DNA of 64,000 nt from Gemmatimonas sp. (GTDB lineage: Bacteria > Gemmatimonadota > Gemmatimonadetes > Gemmatimonadales > Gemmatimonadaceae). Made by a program: the position numbers and the translations under genes. The stretch lies in assembly GCA_021154325.1 (NCBI GenBank), contig JAJKIR010000133.1:1-64000 (forward strand). Reading direction: 5' to 3'. Under the pieces are notes generated by a model that was not told the origin of the DNA, ran no database searches, and saw only the letters and a list, made by a program, of their open reading frames with translations. Shown here piece after piece: positions 1-8,378 of the stretch. Every line of letters begins with the position of its first letter. Positions within the stretch are counted from its first letter, which is position 1.

Positions 1-75
1 CCCACCTCGGGCAGATCCAGACGGCCGATGTAAAACGGCCTGGATGCTCTCCTGCCCTTTCCCCTTTCATCCTCG

Positions 76-1062
76 ATGCACGACAACGATCTCGCCATCG
101 ACATTCGTGGCGTAACGAAGAAGTACGAGGAGCACGTCGCGGTACGCGACCTCTCGCTCCAGGTACCTCGAGGCGCCGTGTACGGACTGCTCGGTCCGAA
201 CGGCGCCGGCAAGACGACCACCATCCGCATGCTGCTCGACATCATCGCGCCGGACGCCGGCTCCATCGCGATCTTCGGGCGGCCGAATCATGAAGCCGGT
301 CTCCTCAACCGCGTCGGGTACCTGCCGGAAGAGCGTGGGCTCTACCGGAAGATGCAGGTGCGACGCGTGCTGCGATTTCTCGCCGAGCTCAAGGGACTGA
401 AAGCCGGCGACGCCGACAAGCGCATCGACGAATGGCTGGAGCGATTCGGCCTCACCACGAAGGAGCGCGATTGGGGCAACTCGAAGATCGACGAGCTCTC
501 GCGCGGCATGCAGCAGAAGGTGCAGTTCATCGCGACGCTGATTCACGACCCTGAGCTCGTCATTCTCGACGAGCCGTTCAGCGGGCTCGATCCGATCAAC
601 GCACAGGCGTTGAAGGACACCGTCGTGGACCTGAAGCGGCGCGGCAAGACCGTCGTCTTCAGCACGCACGTGATGGAGAACGCCGAGCGGATGTGCGACG
701 CGGTCTGCATCATCGCCCGCGGCGAGAAGGTGCTCGACGGCCAGGTGACGGACGTGCGAACGAGCAGCGGACGGCGGAACGTCGCGCTGGCGCTCGTCGG
801 CAACACGGCGGCTCGGCCGAGCGAGAACGGTGTCGGCCACGTGCTCGGGGATCCGAAGCTCGTCCGGCACTTCGACGACAACAATCGTTACTTCGAGATC
901 GAGCTCGCTCCCGGCGCCGACGCGCAGGATCTCCTGCATCGCCTCATCGAGGCGGGCGCGCGCATCGAGCGGTTCGAGCTGATTCTTCCTTCACTTCATC
1001 AGATCTTCATCGAGCGTGTCGGCGCCAGTGGCGTCGAGACCGGGATGTCAGGCCATGGATAA
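76..1062 (+). CDS. ABC exporter ATP-binding protein, NatA-like
   Basis: This is the cytoplasmic ATPase that powers the permease encoded immediately downstream. The 328-residue protein has Walker A (GPNGAGKTT, residues 40-48), a YLPEERGLY Q-loop region (82-90) typical of the NatA/DUF4162 group, signature LSRGMQQ (141-147), Walker B LVILDE (161-166) and the H-loop His198. About 110 residues follow the ATPase core, matching the C-terminal DUF4162-type extension. The ATG at 76 gives a normal N-terminus. Its end overlaps the permease start by 8 bp, so the two are translationally coupled. NatAB-type exporters move Na+ or organic compounds; the actual substrate cannot be read from the sequence. Confidence 0.93.
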   Translation: MHDNDLAIDIRGVTKKYEEHVAVRDLSLQVPRGAVYGLLGPNGAGKTTTIRMLLDIIAPDAGSIAIFGRPNHEAGLLNRVGYLPEERGLYRKMQVRRVLRFLAELKGLKAGDADKRIDEWLERFGLTTKERDWGNSKIDELSRGMQQKVQFIATLIHDPELVILDEPFSGLDPINAQALKDTVVDLKRRGKTVVFSTHVMENAERMCDAVCIIARGEKVLDGQVTDVRTSSGRRNVALALVGNTAARPSENGVGHVLGDPKLVRHFDDNNRYFEIELAPGADAQDLLHRLIEAGARIERFELILPSLHQIFIERVGASGVETGMSGHG

Positions 1063-2386
1063 ATTCTGGGTCGTCGCGAAACGCGAATATCTCGAGCGCG
1101 TCAGGTCGCGCTGGTTCGTGGTGATGACGCTGTTCGTGCCCGTCTTCATCACCGCCATCTTTCTGATTCCCGCGTGGGTGACGGCGCGAAGCGCTGCCGG
1201 CACGGCGTCGCGGAACATCGTTATCCTCGACGCCACCGGCACTGGTCTCGGCAAGCGCGTCGCCGATCTGCTGGCCCGCGACTCGAGCGCCGCACGCGTG
1301 CGAAACGCCGCGCCCGCTGCGCAGCCGCAGGTTCGCGAGGTCACGCCCGCCGCGCTGCCCGCGGCCGAGGACTCGGCAACGCGCGAAGTGATGCGTCCGA
1401 ATGGGGTGGTCGGCTACCTCGTGCTCGACGACAGCACGCTGTCGACGCGGCGCATCCGGTACGCCGGCCGCAATGCCTCGTCGATCGTCGACACGGACAG
1501 GCTCAAGGCCTCGGTGAGGCAGGCGTTCACGGGATATATGCTGCAGCGCGAGGGGGTGAAGCCGGAGACGATCGCGTTGATCAGCAATCTCTCATTGAAC
1601 ATGTCGCAGACGCGCATCGACGAGCGCGGGAAGGGCGGCTCCGGCCAGGCGGCGATCTTTCTCGGCGTCGGTATCGGCGTTCTGCTCCTGATGTCGATCA
1701 TCTTCCATGGACAGAACGTGCTCCGCGGCGTGCTCGAGGAGAAGTCGACGCGCGTCGCCGAGGTGGTGATCTCGAGCATCAAGCCGGAGATGCTTCTCGC
1801 CGGGAAAGTCGCCGGCGCAGGCGCGGTAGGTCTCACGCAGCAGGTACTCTGGATCGCGATCTCGGCTTATCTGATGACGAACTTCGCGCCGCTCGTGCTC
1901 AAGTCTGCGGGAGTTCCGATCTCCGGCGCCGGCGGCTCGGCGATTGGTGCGTCGTTGGGCGGTCTCACGGTGGGGCTCTTCGTCGTGATCATCCTGTACT
2001 TCCTCTTCGGGTTCATCTTCTACGCATCGCTCCTTGCCGCGGCAGGGTCGATGGTGAACACGGAGCAGGACGCCCAGCAGGCGGCGATGCCCGTCATGTA
2101 TCTGCTCATCGGGAGCTGGCTGTTCGTGAACTCGGTGATCGTAAACCCCACGGGGACGATCGCGCGCGTGCTCTCGTGGCTTCCCTTCTCCTCACCGATC
2201 ATCATGCCGATGCGCATGGGCCTGTCGCCGGTGCCGTGGACGAGCGTGGCGGGCTCGCTCGCGGTGTGCGCGTTAGGCTGCGTGTTCGCGATCTGGCTGG
2301 CGGCGCGGATCTATCGGGTGGGGATGCTGATGTACGGGAAGAAGCCGTCGCTGGCAGAGGTGGCGCGGTGGGTTCGGTACGCTTAG
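1055..2386 (+). CDS. ABC exporter permease, NatB/ABC-2 type
   Basis: Inner-membrane partner of the preceding ATPase, 443 residues. One N-terminal membrane segment (about residues 20-40) is followed by an extracytoplasmic domain of about 160 residues and then a cluster of hydrophobic segments, the usual ABC2_membrane_3 (NatB/YhaP-like) layout. I place the start at the ATG at 1055, because MDKFWVVAKREY is the typical family N-terminus and it overlaps the ATPase stop codon. A GTG 39 bp upstream would add an unlikely leader. The gene ends in a convergent spacer built of 14-nt repeats around a hairpin. Confidence 0.9.
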   Translation: MDKFWVVAKREYLERVRSRWFVVMTLFVPVFITAIFLIPAWVTARSAAGTASRNIVILDATGTGLGKRVADLLARDSSAARVRNAAPAAQPQVREVTPAALPAAEDSATREVMRPNGVVGYLVLDDSTLSTRRIRYAGRNASSIVDTDRLKASVRQAFTGYMLQREGVKPETIALISNLSLNMSQTRIDERGKGGSGQAAIFLGVGIGVLLLMSIIFHGQNVLRGVLEEKSTRVAEVVISSIKPEMLLAGKVAGAGAVGLTQQVLWIAISAYLMTNFAPLVLKSAGVPISGAGGSAIGASLGGLTVGLFVVIILYFLFGFIFYASLLAAAGSMVNTEQDAQQAAMPVMYLLIGSWLFVNSVIVNPTGTIARVLSWLPFSSPIIMPMRMGLSPVPWTSVAGSLAVCALGCVFAIWLAARIYRVGMLMYGKKPSLAEVARWVRYA

Positions 2387-2426
2387 CGGCTTTCTCGGCT
2401 GGTGAGTGGAAGGGCGGGCTGGAACT

Positions 2427-2606
2427 GCGCGCGAGAAAAAGCGCGCGAGAAAGAGCGCGCTAGGAACTGCGCGCCAGGAACGGCGCGCTAGAAAGTGCGG
2501 GGCAAAAAAGCGGGCGCGCATCGCGCGCCCGCTTCCTTGTCAGATCGGTGTTTCTCGCGCGCCCTTCTTCGCGCGCTTTTTCTCGCGCGCCCTTACCAGC
2601 GCCCTT
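2427..2606. repeat. Mirrored 14-nt tandem array around a central hairpin
   Basis: Five consecutive 14-nt units begin with GCGCGC (starts 2427, 2441, 2455, 2469, 2483; for example GCGCGCGAGAAAAA and GCGCGCTAGGAACT). A GC-rich hairpin follows, then four units in inverted orientation (starts 2551, 2565, 2579, 2593; for example TTTCTCGCGCGCCC). The array fills almost the whole 224-bp spacer between the stop codons of the exporter permease and the DUF3618 gene. The architecture matches the 18-nt array at 29253. Confidence 0.9.
2504..2538 (-). terminator. Hairpin terminator, probably bidirectional
   Basis: A perfect 10-bp stem (GCGGGCGCGC, loop ATC, GCGCGCCCGC at 2510-2532) is preceded by six A residues on the plus strand. 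The minus-strand transcript therefore ends in a stem followed by a U-run, as expected for a rho-independent terminator of the 4209-to-2611 operon. The plus-strand side has only TTCCTT, so termination of the exporter operon would be weaker. Confidence 0.75.
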
Positions 2607-2610
2607 CCAG

Positions 2611-3066
2611 TCAGTCAGCCCGACCGGGCTGCATGCTCGACACGTCCGAGGTCGGCCCTGTACCGTAGCCGCCGGACGTGGCAACCATGTTGGGTCGGCG
2701 AGAGGTGCTCGCGCCGCCGTGCGGCGCGCCGATAGCCGACTTGAGCTCGCCGACCCAGCCGTCGATCCGATCCTGGAGCGCGCCGTGCACGCCCGTCATC
2801 AGATTCGCGACGATCTCGTCGAGCGCGCCGCCGATCTTCGACCGCGAGCCTTTCGTTGCCGCGAGTGTCGCGACCGCGGCCTTGGTGTCGCTTCCCGATG
2901 CACTCAGGGCGAGGCCCGCGCCGAACGCGAGCGCCAGCACCGGCCACGGATGATCGCGCACGACCTGCATCACGTTGAGTCTCTGTTCCAACTCGGTGAG
3001 TGTGGTAGACATCCGCTCGCGCGTCTGTTCGATGTCGCGGCGGACATCGGCCGTCGTCTCAGCCAT
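2611..3066 (-). CDS. DUF3618-type small membrane protein
   Basis: A 151-residue protein with an N-terminal amphipathic segment (RRDIEQTRERM...LEQRLN) characteristic of DUF3618, one hydrophobic segment (about residues 39-58, beginning HPWPVLALAFG) and a Gly/Ser-rich tail. DUF3618 proteins are found beside YqjD/YqjE-like genes and probably sit in the inner membrane; no biochemical role is established. The ATG at 3066 follows GGAGG at a good distance and is preferred to a TTG four codons upstream that overlaps that ribosome site. It is the third gene of a minus-strand operon. Confidence 0.8.
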   Translation of the reverse strand: MAETTADVRRDIEQTRERMSTTLTELEQRLNVMQVVRDHPWPVLALAFGAGLALSASGSDTKAAVATLAATKGSRSKIGGALDEIVANLMTGVHGALQDRIDGWVGELKSAIGAPHGGASTSRRPNMVATSGGYGTGPTSDVSSMQPGRAD

Positions 3067-3189
3067 GAGGTCCTCCAAATGAGGGGCTAGGGTTCCAGGG
3101 CCCTGGGTTTAGGAACTTGATAACTTCCCTCGCGCCCCAGCTCCCGTGCTATCGTTTCGGCGAATTCCATCAAAAGGCCGCGCGACGAC

Positions 3190-3606
3190 TCAGCGCCGCG
3201 CGGCCGAGACCAGCTCTTCCTTCGTCTCGCGAATCGTCGCGACCGTCTCAACCGGCGCGAGCCGCGCCGGCGTGAGTTGCGCCAATCCGCGCCTTGCCAA
3301 CAAGGCGGCGATGGCGCCCGTGATCACGACGACGATCAGCGCCGCGAGCCAGTACAGATCGCGCGGCAACCATTGATCGCCGACGAGCAGGATCAGGCCC
3401 GCGAGAAACGCGAGTCCGCCGAGCAGGGCGAGCACCGCCGCCATTGCCATGAGCGCGGAGCCGCGCCCGATCGCGCTCAGTGCTTCGACCGTCTCGACGC
3501 GAGCGAGGCGCACCTCGCTCCGCACCAGGCCCACGCCCCCCTCCGCGAGATCGCGAAGGAGAGCGCCGACCGAGCGACGGCCGTTCTGATGCACTCCGAC
3601 CGTCAT
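3190..3606 (-). CDS. YqjE/phage_holin_3_6-family membrane protein
   Basis: A 138-residue protein with an amphipathic N-terminus (SVGALLRDLAEGGVGLVRSE), two adjacent membrane segments (about 49-75 and 83-104) and a charged C-terminus. This is the YqjE (holin superfamily III, DUF1469) layout. These proteins are chromosomal inner-membrane proteins, often with YqjD, linked to ribosome hibernation and envelope stress. The holin name is historical and does not indicate a prophage. The gene starts 9 bp after the stop of the YqjD-like gene, supporting co-transcription. Confidence 0.82.
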   Translation of the reverse strand: MTVGVHQNGRRSVGALLRDLAEGGVGLVRSEVRLARVETVEALSAIGRGSALMAMAAVLALLGGLAFLAGLILLVGDQWLPRDLYWLAALIVVVITGAIAALLARRGLAQLTPARLAPVETVATIRETKEELVSAARR

Positions 3607-3615
3607 GACGCCCCC

Positions 3616-4209
3616 CTACTTGCGGAAGGCCTTGCCGAGCAGATAACCGAGACCGACCGCGATGAGCAGCGTGCGGCCCGGATGCTCTTTCACCTGACGC
3701 TCGACACCCATGCGCATGCTGTCGATGTCCGCATCGCGCAGCCAATCGGCGGTCGCCTGCATTCCACCAGCGACGCGATCCGTAACTTGACTCACGCCAT
3801 CGCCGCTGCTGACCGTGATGTCTGCCGTGCCAGTGGAGCCGCTGAGTTGGCCGCGGCCACCGCGCTGACGGAGCTTGTCCGCGCCTGTCGAGAGCGCATC
3901 AGCGAGCTTGTCCTTCGCCGTGCCCGCGCCCTGCCGCACGCTCGAACCAACGTCGGACAGCTTGTCCTTCGCGTTTCCAGCGATGTCGCGTGCGCGATCG
4001 GCCATACCGCCGCCGCCCGCATCCGTGCTCGACGATCCGCCGAAGCTCGAGCCGCTGGCGCCAGCGCCCGTGCTTCCGCTCGTGCCAGCGCCGTAGCCGG
4101 CCGAGCCGGTGAGATCGCCGCTATTGCCGTAACCACCACCAGTCGATCCTGCGGCGCCCCCAGCCCCACCGGAGCTGCCGCCCGTGAATCCATCCGCGTT
4201 CCGTTCCAT
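3616..4209 (-). CDS. YqjD/DUF883-like Gly/Ser-rich membrane-anchored protein
   Basis: A 197-residue protein in three parts: a low-complexity Gly/Ser/Ala-rich N-terminal third; a helical middle with repeated AKDKL-type segments (MADRARDIAGNAKDKL and later TAKDKLADAL); and a C-terminal HPGRTLLIAVGLGYLLG membrane anchor. The anchor is the hallmark of ElaB/YqjD/DUF883 proteins, which tie to the inner membrane and in E. coli bind stationary-phase ribosomes. The ATG at 4209 lies 9 nt after GGAGG and is preferred to the ATG three codons upstream. It is the first gene of the operon, whose leader contains a 16-bp palindrome. Confidence 0.75.
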   Translation of the reverse strand: MERNADGFTGGSSGGAGGAAGSTGGGYGNSGDLTGSAGYGAGTSGSTGAGASGSSFGGSSSTDAGGGGMADRARDIAGNAKDKLSDVGSSVRQGAGTAKDKLADALSTGADKLRQRGGRGQLSGSTGTADITVSSGDGVSQVTDRVAGGMQATADWLRDADIDSMRMGVERQVKEHPGRTLLIAVGLGYLLGKAFRK

Positions 4210-4231
4210 ACGCCGCATCCTCCAGAAGTTG

Positions 4232-4247
4232 GCACACACGTGTGTGC
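4232..4247. promoter_or_regulatory. Perfect 16-bp palindrome (possible operator)
   Basis: GCACACACGTGTGTGC is a perfect 8+8 dyad lying 23 bp upstream of the YqjD-like start codon in a divergent promoter region. Its form and place fit a dimeric repressor site, but no cognate regulator is encoded nearby. Confidence 0.4.
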
Positions 4248-4274
4248 AGGCGGCGTGCCGGGTGGGTGATTGGT

Positions 4275-4344
4275 GGACGGTGAGCGGTGAACCGTGAACG
4301 GTGGACCGTAAACGGTGAACGGTTCACCGAGAACCGATCGCCGA
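4275..4344. repeat. Heptamer array GRACNGT with inverted partner
   Basis: Seven consecutive 7-nt units from 4275 to 4323 (GGACGGT, GAGCGGT, GAACCGT, GAACGGT, GGACCGT, AAACGGT, GAACGGT) run directly into inverted-sense units (TCACCGA, GAACCGA, TCGCCGA). The same unit family forms the array at 53223. This copy lies in a divergent spacer. Confidence 0.8.
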
Positions 4345-4404
4345 CCACAGTTCTCGGAACACGTGTTGCACGCGTGGCACGCGTCACAAACGGAGCGATG
4401 CATC

Positions 4405-4668
4405 ATGCCACGCGGCGACAAATCGAAGTACACGGACAAGCAAAAGCGAATGGAGGAGCACATCGAGGAAGGCTACGAGAAGGACGGCGTCGGCCGGCAT
4501 GAGGCCGAGCGGCGGGCCTGGGCCACGGTGAACAAGCAGACGGGCGGCGGGAACAAGCCCGGCGGCTCGGGACGCGGCAAGCAGGACTCGAGCGCGGGAA
4601 GCATGACGCACGCGGAACGAAGCCGCGCCGCGAAGAAGGGGTGGGCCACGCGACGCCGCGAATCCTAA
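4405..4668 (+). CDS. Small basic stress-type protein (database name 'plasmid stabilization protein')
   Basis: An 87-residue hydrophilic protein starting MPRGDKSKYTDKQKRMEEHI, followed by an ERRAWATVNK motif, a Gly-rich linker with lysines and a basic C-terminus ending WATRRRES. Similar proteins are widespread in Proteobacteria and other phyla and carry the misleading name plasmid stabilization protein; their function is unknown. The ATG at 4405 matches the conserved family N-terminus; an in-frame ATG 30 codons upstream lies in the repeat array and is rejected. The gene faces away from the YqjD-like operon. Confidence 0.8.
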   Translation: MPRGDKSKYTDKQKRMEEHIEEGYEKDGVGRHEAERRAWATVNKQTGGGNKPGGSGRGKQDSSAGSMTHAERSRAAKKGWATRRRES

Positions 4669-4702
4669 CGACGGTGCTCTTCCTCAGCGGAAGCGTCGGG
4701 TC

Positions 4703-6022
4703 CTAACGAGACTCCTCCGCCGCGAGTACGCTGCGTCTGTACGCGGGCATGCCGGCGACGAGCAGGACGATGGTCGCGGTCATGCCGATCGCGTTCACGA
4801 TCGCGAGTGAATAGCGAACCGCGAGCGGATCGCCAAAGACGTGTTCAGTGAAGAACGCGACCGCGGTCGGCCCGAGGCTTCCCGAGATGAGACTGAGCAG
4901 GAAGAAATAGAGCGCCGCGCCCTGCGTCCGGATCGACGGCGGGACGATCTCCGCCGCCGCGGCGGACGCGGGGCCCCACGGAAATGCCGCGAAGAAGTTG
5001 ACGATGACAAGCCAGATGACGGCGAGCGTCGCCGACGGCATGAGCGGATACACGGAAGCGCTGACGAGCATCCCCGCCGCTCCGATGACGCCGACGCGAA
5101 GGGGGGCGTCGGCATGTCCGCGCCTAACGAGCATGTCCGCCGTGCGGCCGCCGGCGAGGGTGCCCGCGACGCCGATGGTCATCGTCAGCACGCCCTGGAC
5201 AATGCCCGCGCGAGCCGGAGTCCACCCATAGGTGCGCACCAGAAAGGTCGCGAGCCAGGCGGCGATGCCGAAGTTCACCGCGGCCGAGAGCGCGAAGCCG
5301 ATCCCGAGTGTCGCGAAGGTCCGGAGGTGCGCGCGCACGTACGGGAAGAGCGCAACCCGGGCCGCGCTTTGCGTCGCGGCGGGGCGGGCACGTCGCGGAT
5401 CACGGACGGTGAGGAGCAGCAGCGAAATGAGAAGACCCGGCGCGCCAACCAACACGAAGACCGCCTGCCAAGGCCGGAGCGCGCCGACGATCGGAAGACG
5501 CACTCCCCCCATGGCGCTGACGGCGCCGACGACCCACCCGCCGATGAAGTACGCGAGCCCCGATCCAAGAAAGGTGCCTAACGACCAGACGCTCATCGCC
5601 AAGCCCACGCGCTCCCGCGGGAAGTAGTCGGCGACGAGCGACACCGACGGCGCGTTGAGCGTCGCCTCGCCGACCCCGACGCCAATCCGCGCCAGCAGCA
5701 GCCGCGGATAGGTCGCCACCAATCCGGAGAGCATCGTCATCACGCTCCAGAGCGCGACGCCACCCGCCATGATGTTCCGCCGGTTCGCGCGGTCCGCCCA
5801 CCACGCGATCGGCAGTCCCAGCACCGTGTAGAAGACGGAGAACGACAGGCCGATGAGATAACTCATCTGGGTGTCGGTGATCCCGAGATCGCGCTCGATC
5901 GCGGGCACGAGGAGGCTCAGCACCTGGCGGTCGAGAAAGCCGGAGACGTTCGCCAGCGTCAGCACGCCCACGACGTACCATGCATAACGAGTCTCGACGG
6001 GGCCGGCGCCGGTGGCGGGCAT
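4703..6022 (-). CDS. MFS transporter, spinster-like
   Basis: A 439-residue integral membrane protein of the major facilitator superfamily with about 12 hydrophobic segments. The first segment contains ANVSGFLDRQVLSLLVPAI, close to the spinster-type signature. The loop between segments 2 and 3 carries the MFS motif A pattern GLPIAWWADRANRRNIM. Substrates of this group range from lipids to organic acids, so none is assigned. It is on the same strand as, and 48 bp downstream of, the upstream kinase gene's far end, but the MFS gene lies after the kinase in the direction of transcription. It contains two copies of the CGTTAGGC motif. Confidence 0.88.
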   Translation of the reverse strand: MPATGAGPVETRYAWYVVGVLTLANVSGFLDRQVLSLLVPAIERDLGITDTQMSYLIGLSFSVFYTVLGLPIAWWADRANRRNIMAGGVALWSVMTMLSGLVATYPRLLLARIGVGVGEATLNAPSVSLVADYFPRERVGLAMSVWSLGTFLGSGLAYFIGGWVVGAVSAMGGVRLPIVGALRPWQAVFVLVGAPGLLISLLLLTVRDPRRARPAATQSAARVALFPYVRAHLRTFATLGIGFALSAAVNFGIAAWLATFLVRTYGWTPARAGIVQGVLTMTIGVAGTLAGGRTADMLVRRGHADAPLRVGVIGAAGMLVSASVYPLMPSATLAVIWLVIVNFFAAFPWGPASAAAAEIVPPSIRTQGAALYFFLLSLISGSLGPTAVAFFTEHVFGDPLAVRYSLAIVNAIGMTATIVLLVAGMPAYRRSVLAAEESR

Positions 6023-6070
6023 CGTTAGAAACTACCCCTGCCAGCCGCAGGGAGGGATCGTCGGCCGCGC

Positions 6071-7672
6071 TCAGTCCTCCTCGATATCTACCGCGGGCAG
6101 CGTCAGCACGAAGACACTTCCTCCACCCGGCCGCGGCTCGTACGTCAACGAGCCCTGTTGGATCTCGGCAAGCCGGCGGGCGATCGAGAGGCCTAGTCCG
6201 GCCCGGCCGACGTCGGGCGCCGTGTCAGCATGGCGATAGAACGGCTGAAAGATGCGCTCCGACTCCGCGGCCGGTATCCCAGGGCCGTTGTCGGCGACAG
6301 TGAAGACGAGCGCGTCGCCGTCGCGGCGGACGCCGAGCTCCACGCTGCCGGCCGCCGGCGTGTAGCGCAGCGCGTTCTCGAGAAGATTGCCAAGGATGCG
6401 AAGCGAGTGCGTGAAGTCGAAGCGGCCGACGAGCGCGGGGCTCTCGAGGTCGACAACCGTGCGGATCATCTTGCCGTCTCCCAACAGGCCCTGCGCCTGG
6501 CGCTGCGCGGCACCGATGAGATCTTCGGCCGTGTTGATGTCGGGCGTGACGCGAAAGGCGTCGCCCTTCATCCGGGACAGATCAAGGAGATCGGCGACGA
6601 GTCTCGTCAGGCGGTCGGCCTGCTCCTCGATCGCGGCGGCGGCGGTGTCGCCACGGAGCGCCGCCGTCTGCGCCAACGCCTTGATCGTCGTGAGCGGCGT
6701 ACGGAGGTCGTGGGACACCGAAGCGAGGAGGTTGTCCTTCAGCCGGTCGGCCTCACGGAGCGCTGCGGCGTGTTCGGCCTCGCGCACCAGTCGCGCGCGG
6801 TCGATGCCTAACGCGGCGTAGTACGTGAGTGCCGCGAGAAACCGCTGCTTCGGTGGGTCGAAGACGATCGGCTGCTCGTCAGAGAGCGCGAGCACACCGA
6901 CGACGCGCGACTGTACGCCAAGGGGGAGAAAGAGCTCGCGTGCGCCCGGCGCAGAATGCTCGGCGCCGAGGCCGTCGTCCACTGAGAGGGTGAGCGGCTC
7001 GCCACGCTCGGCGACGCGCTGAACGAGCGGGTTCGGCGCCCGGCGCTTCGGCTCGATGCCGTCTCTCGTTATGCACTCTCCGACGCCGCGGTCGGGCGAC
7101 CAGGGCCAGATGACGCAGCCGCTCACGCCGAGCGTGCTCTGGATGACCTCCAGCATGCGCACGAGCGCGTCCTCGGCGCGTCCGGCGTTGAGCGTCTCGG
7201 ACGCGAGGCGGGAGAGCGACGTGACCTCGATGGCCCGTGCGCGCGCCTCGATCGCTTCGGCGCGCGCACGCGCGAGGAGCTGTGTGGCGACGATCGCCGT
7301 CGTGAGGAACGCGAGCAGGACGAGCCAGTCGAGGGGCTTGCCGATCGCGAACTCGTTGTAGGGCGGCTGAAAGAGATAGTCGATGAGGATGAACGCGACG
7401 ACGGCGAGCGTGAGGCCGAGTGCACGCCCGCCGCTCGCGCTCGCGCCGAGGACGATGAGGAGGTACAGGAGGACGACGTGCGCCTGATCGATCCGTGCCT
7501 GCACCGAGTACATGGCGAAGGTCCCGATGCCGAGGACAGCGAGCCAGAAGAACCAGGCGAGGCGGGGAGGCGTCTGGGTGAGTGGGATGTCGAGCGAGGC
7601 GAGGCGCTCGCGGAGCCTGCCTAACGACGTGCCGGCGCCGGGGGGCGCGCCGCGCGGCAAGGCGGTCGTCAC
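6071..7672 (-). CDS. Sensor histidine kinase, KdpD C-terminal type
   Basis: A 533-residue membrane kinase. Hydrophobic segments at about 41-58, 66-78, 84-100 and 115-130 form the DUF4118 four-helix block. A GAF-like domain follows (about 155-290), then HisKA with the phosphoacceptor in SVSHDLRTPL (His321), and a HATPase domain with N box Asn433, DNGPGIP (461-467) and GRAGLGLSIA (489-498). Classical KdpD has about 350 extra N-terminal residues with KdpD and Usp domains; these are absent. The gene begins one base after the regulator's stop codon. No kdpFABC potassium pump lies in the window, so the signal and target may differ from classical Kdp. Confidence 0.9.
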   Translation of the reverse strand: MTTALPRGAPPGAGTSLGRLRERLASLDIPLTQTPPRLAWFFWLAVLGIGTFAMYSVQARIDQAHVVLLYLLIVLGASASGGRALGLTLAVVAFILIDYLFQPPYNEFAIGKPLDWLVLLAFLTTAIVATQLLARARAEAIEARARAIEVTSLSRLASETLNAGRAEDALVRMLEVIQSTLGVSGCVIWPWSPDRGVGECITRDGIEPKRRAPNPLVQRVAERGEPLTLSVDDGLGAEHSAPGARELFLPLGVQSRVVGVLALSDEQPIVFDPPKQRFLAALTYYAALGIDRARLVREAEHAAALREADRLKDNLLASVSHDLRTPLTTIKALAQTAALRGDTAAAAIEEQADRLTRLVADLLDLSRMKGDAFRVTPDINTAEDLIGAAQRQAQGLLGDGKMIRTVVDLESPALVGRFDFTHSLRILGNLLENALRYTPAAGSVELGVRRDGDALVFTVADNGPGIPAAESERIFQPFYRHADTAPDVGRAGLGLSIARRLAEIQQGSLTYEPRPGGGSVFVLTLPAVDIEED

Positions 7673-7673
7673 G

Positions 7674-8366
7674 TCAGCGCACGACGTCGGCGCGATAGCC
7701 GACGCCGGGCTCCGTGATCACGATCCGCGGCGACGCCGGATCGCTCTCGATCTTGCGCCGGAGGTTCGTGATGTGGACCCGGAGGTACTGCTGCGGGCTC
7801 CCGAACTGCCGGCTCCAGACGGCGTCGAAGATTTGCTGGTGGGTGAGCGTGCGACCGCCCGCGGTCACGAGCGTGTGCAGGATCTGCCACTCGATCGGCG
7901 TGAGGTGGATCTGCCGTCCGTCGCGATCGACGCGGCGGGTCGCGGGTTCGATCGTCAGCCCATGGAGCGTGACCGGAGACGGCGCCGCGGCGGAGCTTCG
8001 CGCGCGGCGCAGCTGGGCCCGAGCGCGAGCCGCGAGCTCGAGGACGCTGAACGGCTTGGTGACATAGTCGTCGGCACCGGCATTGAGAAGTAGAACTTTC
8101 TCATCTTCCGAGTGCCTCGCCGAGAGCACGATGATCGGCGATGTGAGCAGGCGTCGCAGCTCGCGGCAGACGTCCACGCCAGCCGAATCGGGAAGGCCCA
8201 GGTCGAGGACGACGAGCTCCGGCCGCTCGGAGGCCGCGGCATGCAGCCCTTCCGCACCGGTCGCCGCCTCGCCGATCCGATCCGCGACCTCGCGCAGAGC
8301 GTCGCGAACCGCGACACGAATCTGCGGCTCGTCCTCGATGATGAGAATGCTGGCGGCCTTGTCCAC
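7674..8366 (-). CDS. OmpR-family response regulator, KdpE-like
   Basis: A 230-residue regulator. The receiver domain has the acidic pocket (IIEDEPQ), phosphoacceptor Asp55 in LVVLDLGLPD, Ser82 and Lys104. The C-terminal winged helix (about 130-230) contains the typical recognition region ending NLRRKIESDP and a terminal GVGYR motif. It is cognate to the KdpD-like kinase downstream (1-bp spacing) and probably activates transcription in response to an envelope or osmotic signal. Its start lies 13 bp after the stop of a secreted-protein gene, so the three genes probably form one operon. Confidence 0.92.
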   Translation of the reverse strand: MDKAASILIIEDEPQIRVAVRDALREVADRIGEAATGAEGLHAAASERPELVVLDLGLPDSAGVDVCRELRRLLTSPIIVLSARHSEDEKVLLLNAGADDYVTKPFSVLELAARARAQLRRARSSAAAPSPVTLHGLTIEPATRRVDRDGRQIHLTPIEWQILHTLVTAGGRTLTHQQIFDAVWSRQFGSPQQYLRVHITNLRRKIESDPASPRIVITEPGVGYRADVVR

Positions 8367-8378
8367 GTAGTCGAAAGA

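Noticed and set aside
1016-1054. GTG start for the exporter permease
   Set aside because: It would add 13 residues encoded within the ATPase gene; the ATG at 1055 matches the family N-terminus and the usual coupling overlap.
2406-2735. Open frames across the 14-nt array
   Set aside because: They consist of repeat-derived Arg/Ala/Lys runs in a convergent spacer and have no ribosome site or conserved sequence.
3190-3606. Prophage holin
   Set aside because: The family name contains holin, but the gene belongs to a YqjD/YqjE-type chromosomal operon and no phage genes are near.
4405-4668. Plasmid stabilisation or toxin-antitoxin gene
   Set aside because: The database name of this family is historical. 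There is no partner gene and no plasmid feature nearby.
6071-8366. kdp potassium operon
   Set aside because: Only the two-component pair is present; the kinase lacks KdpD input domains and no kdpFABC genes occur in the window.
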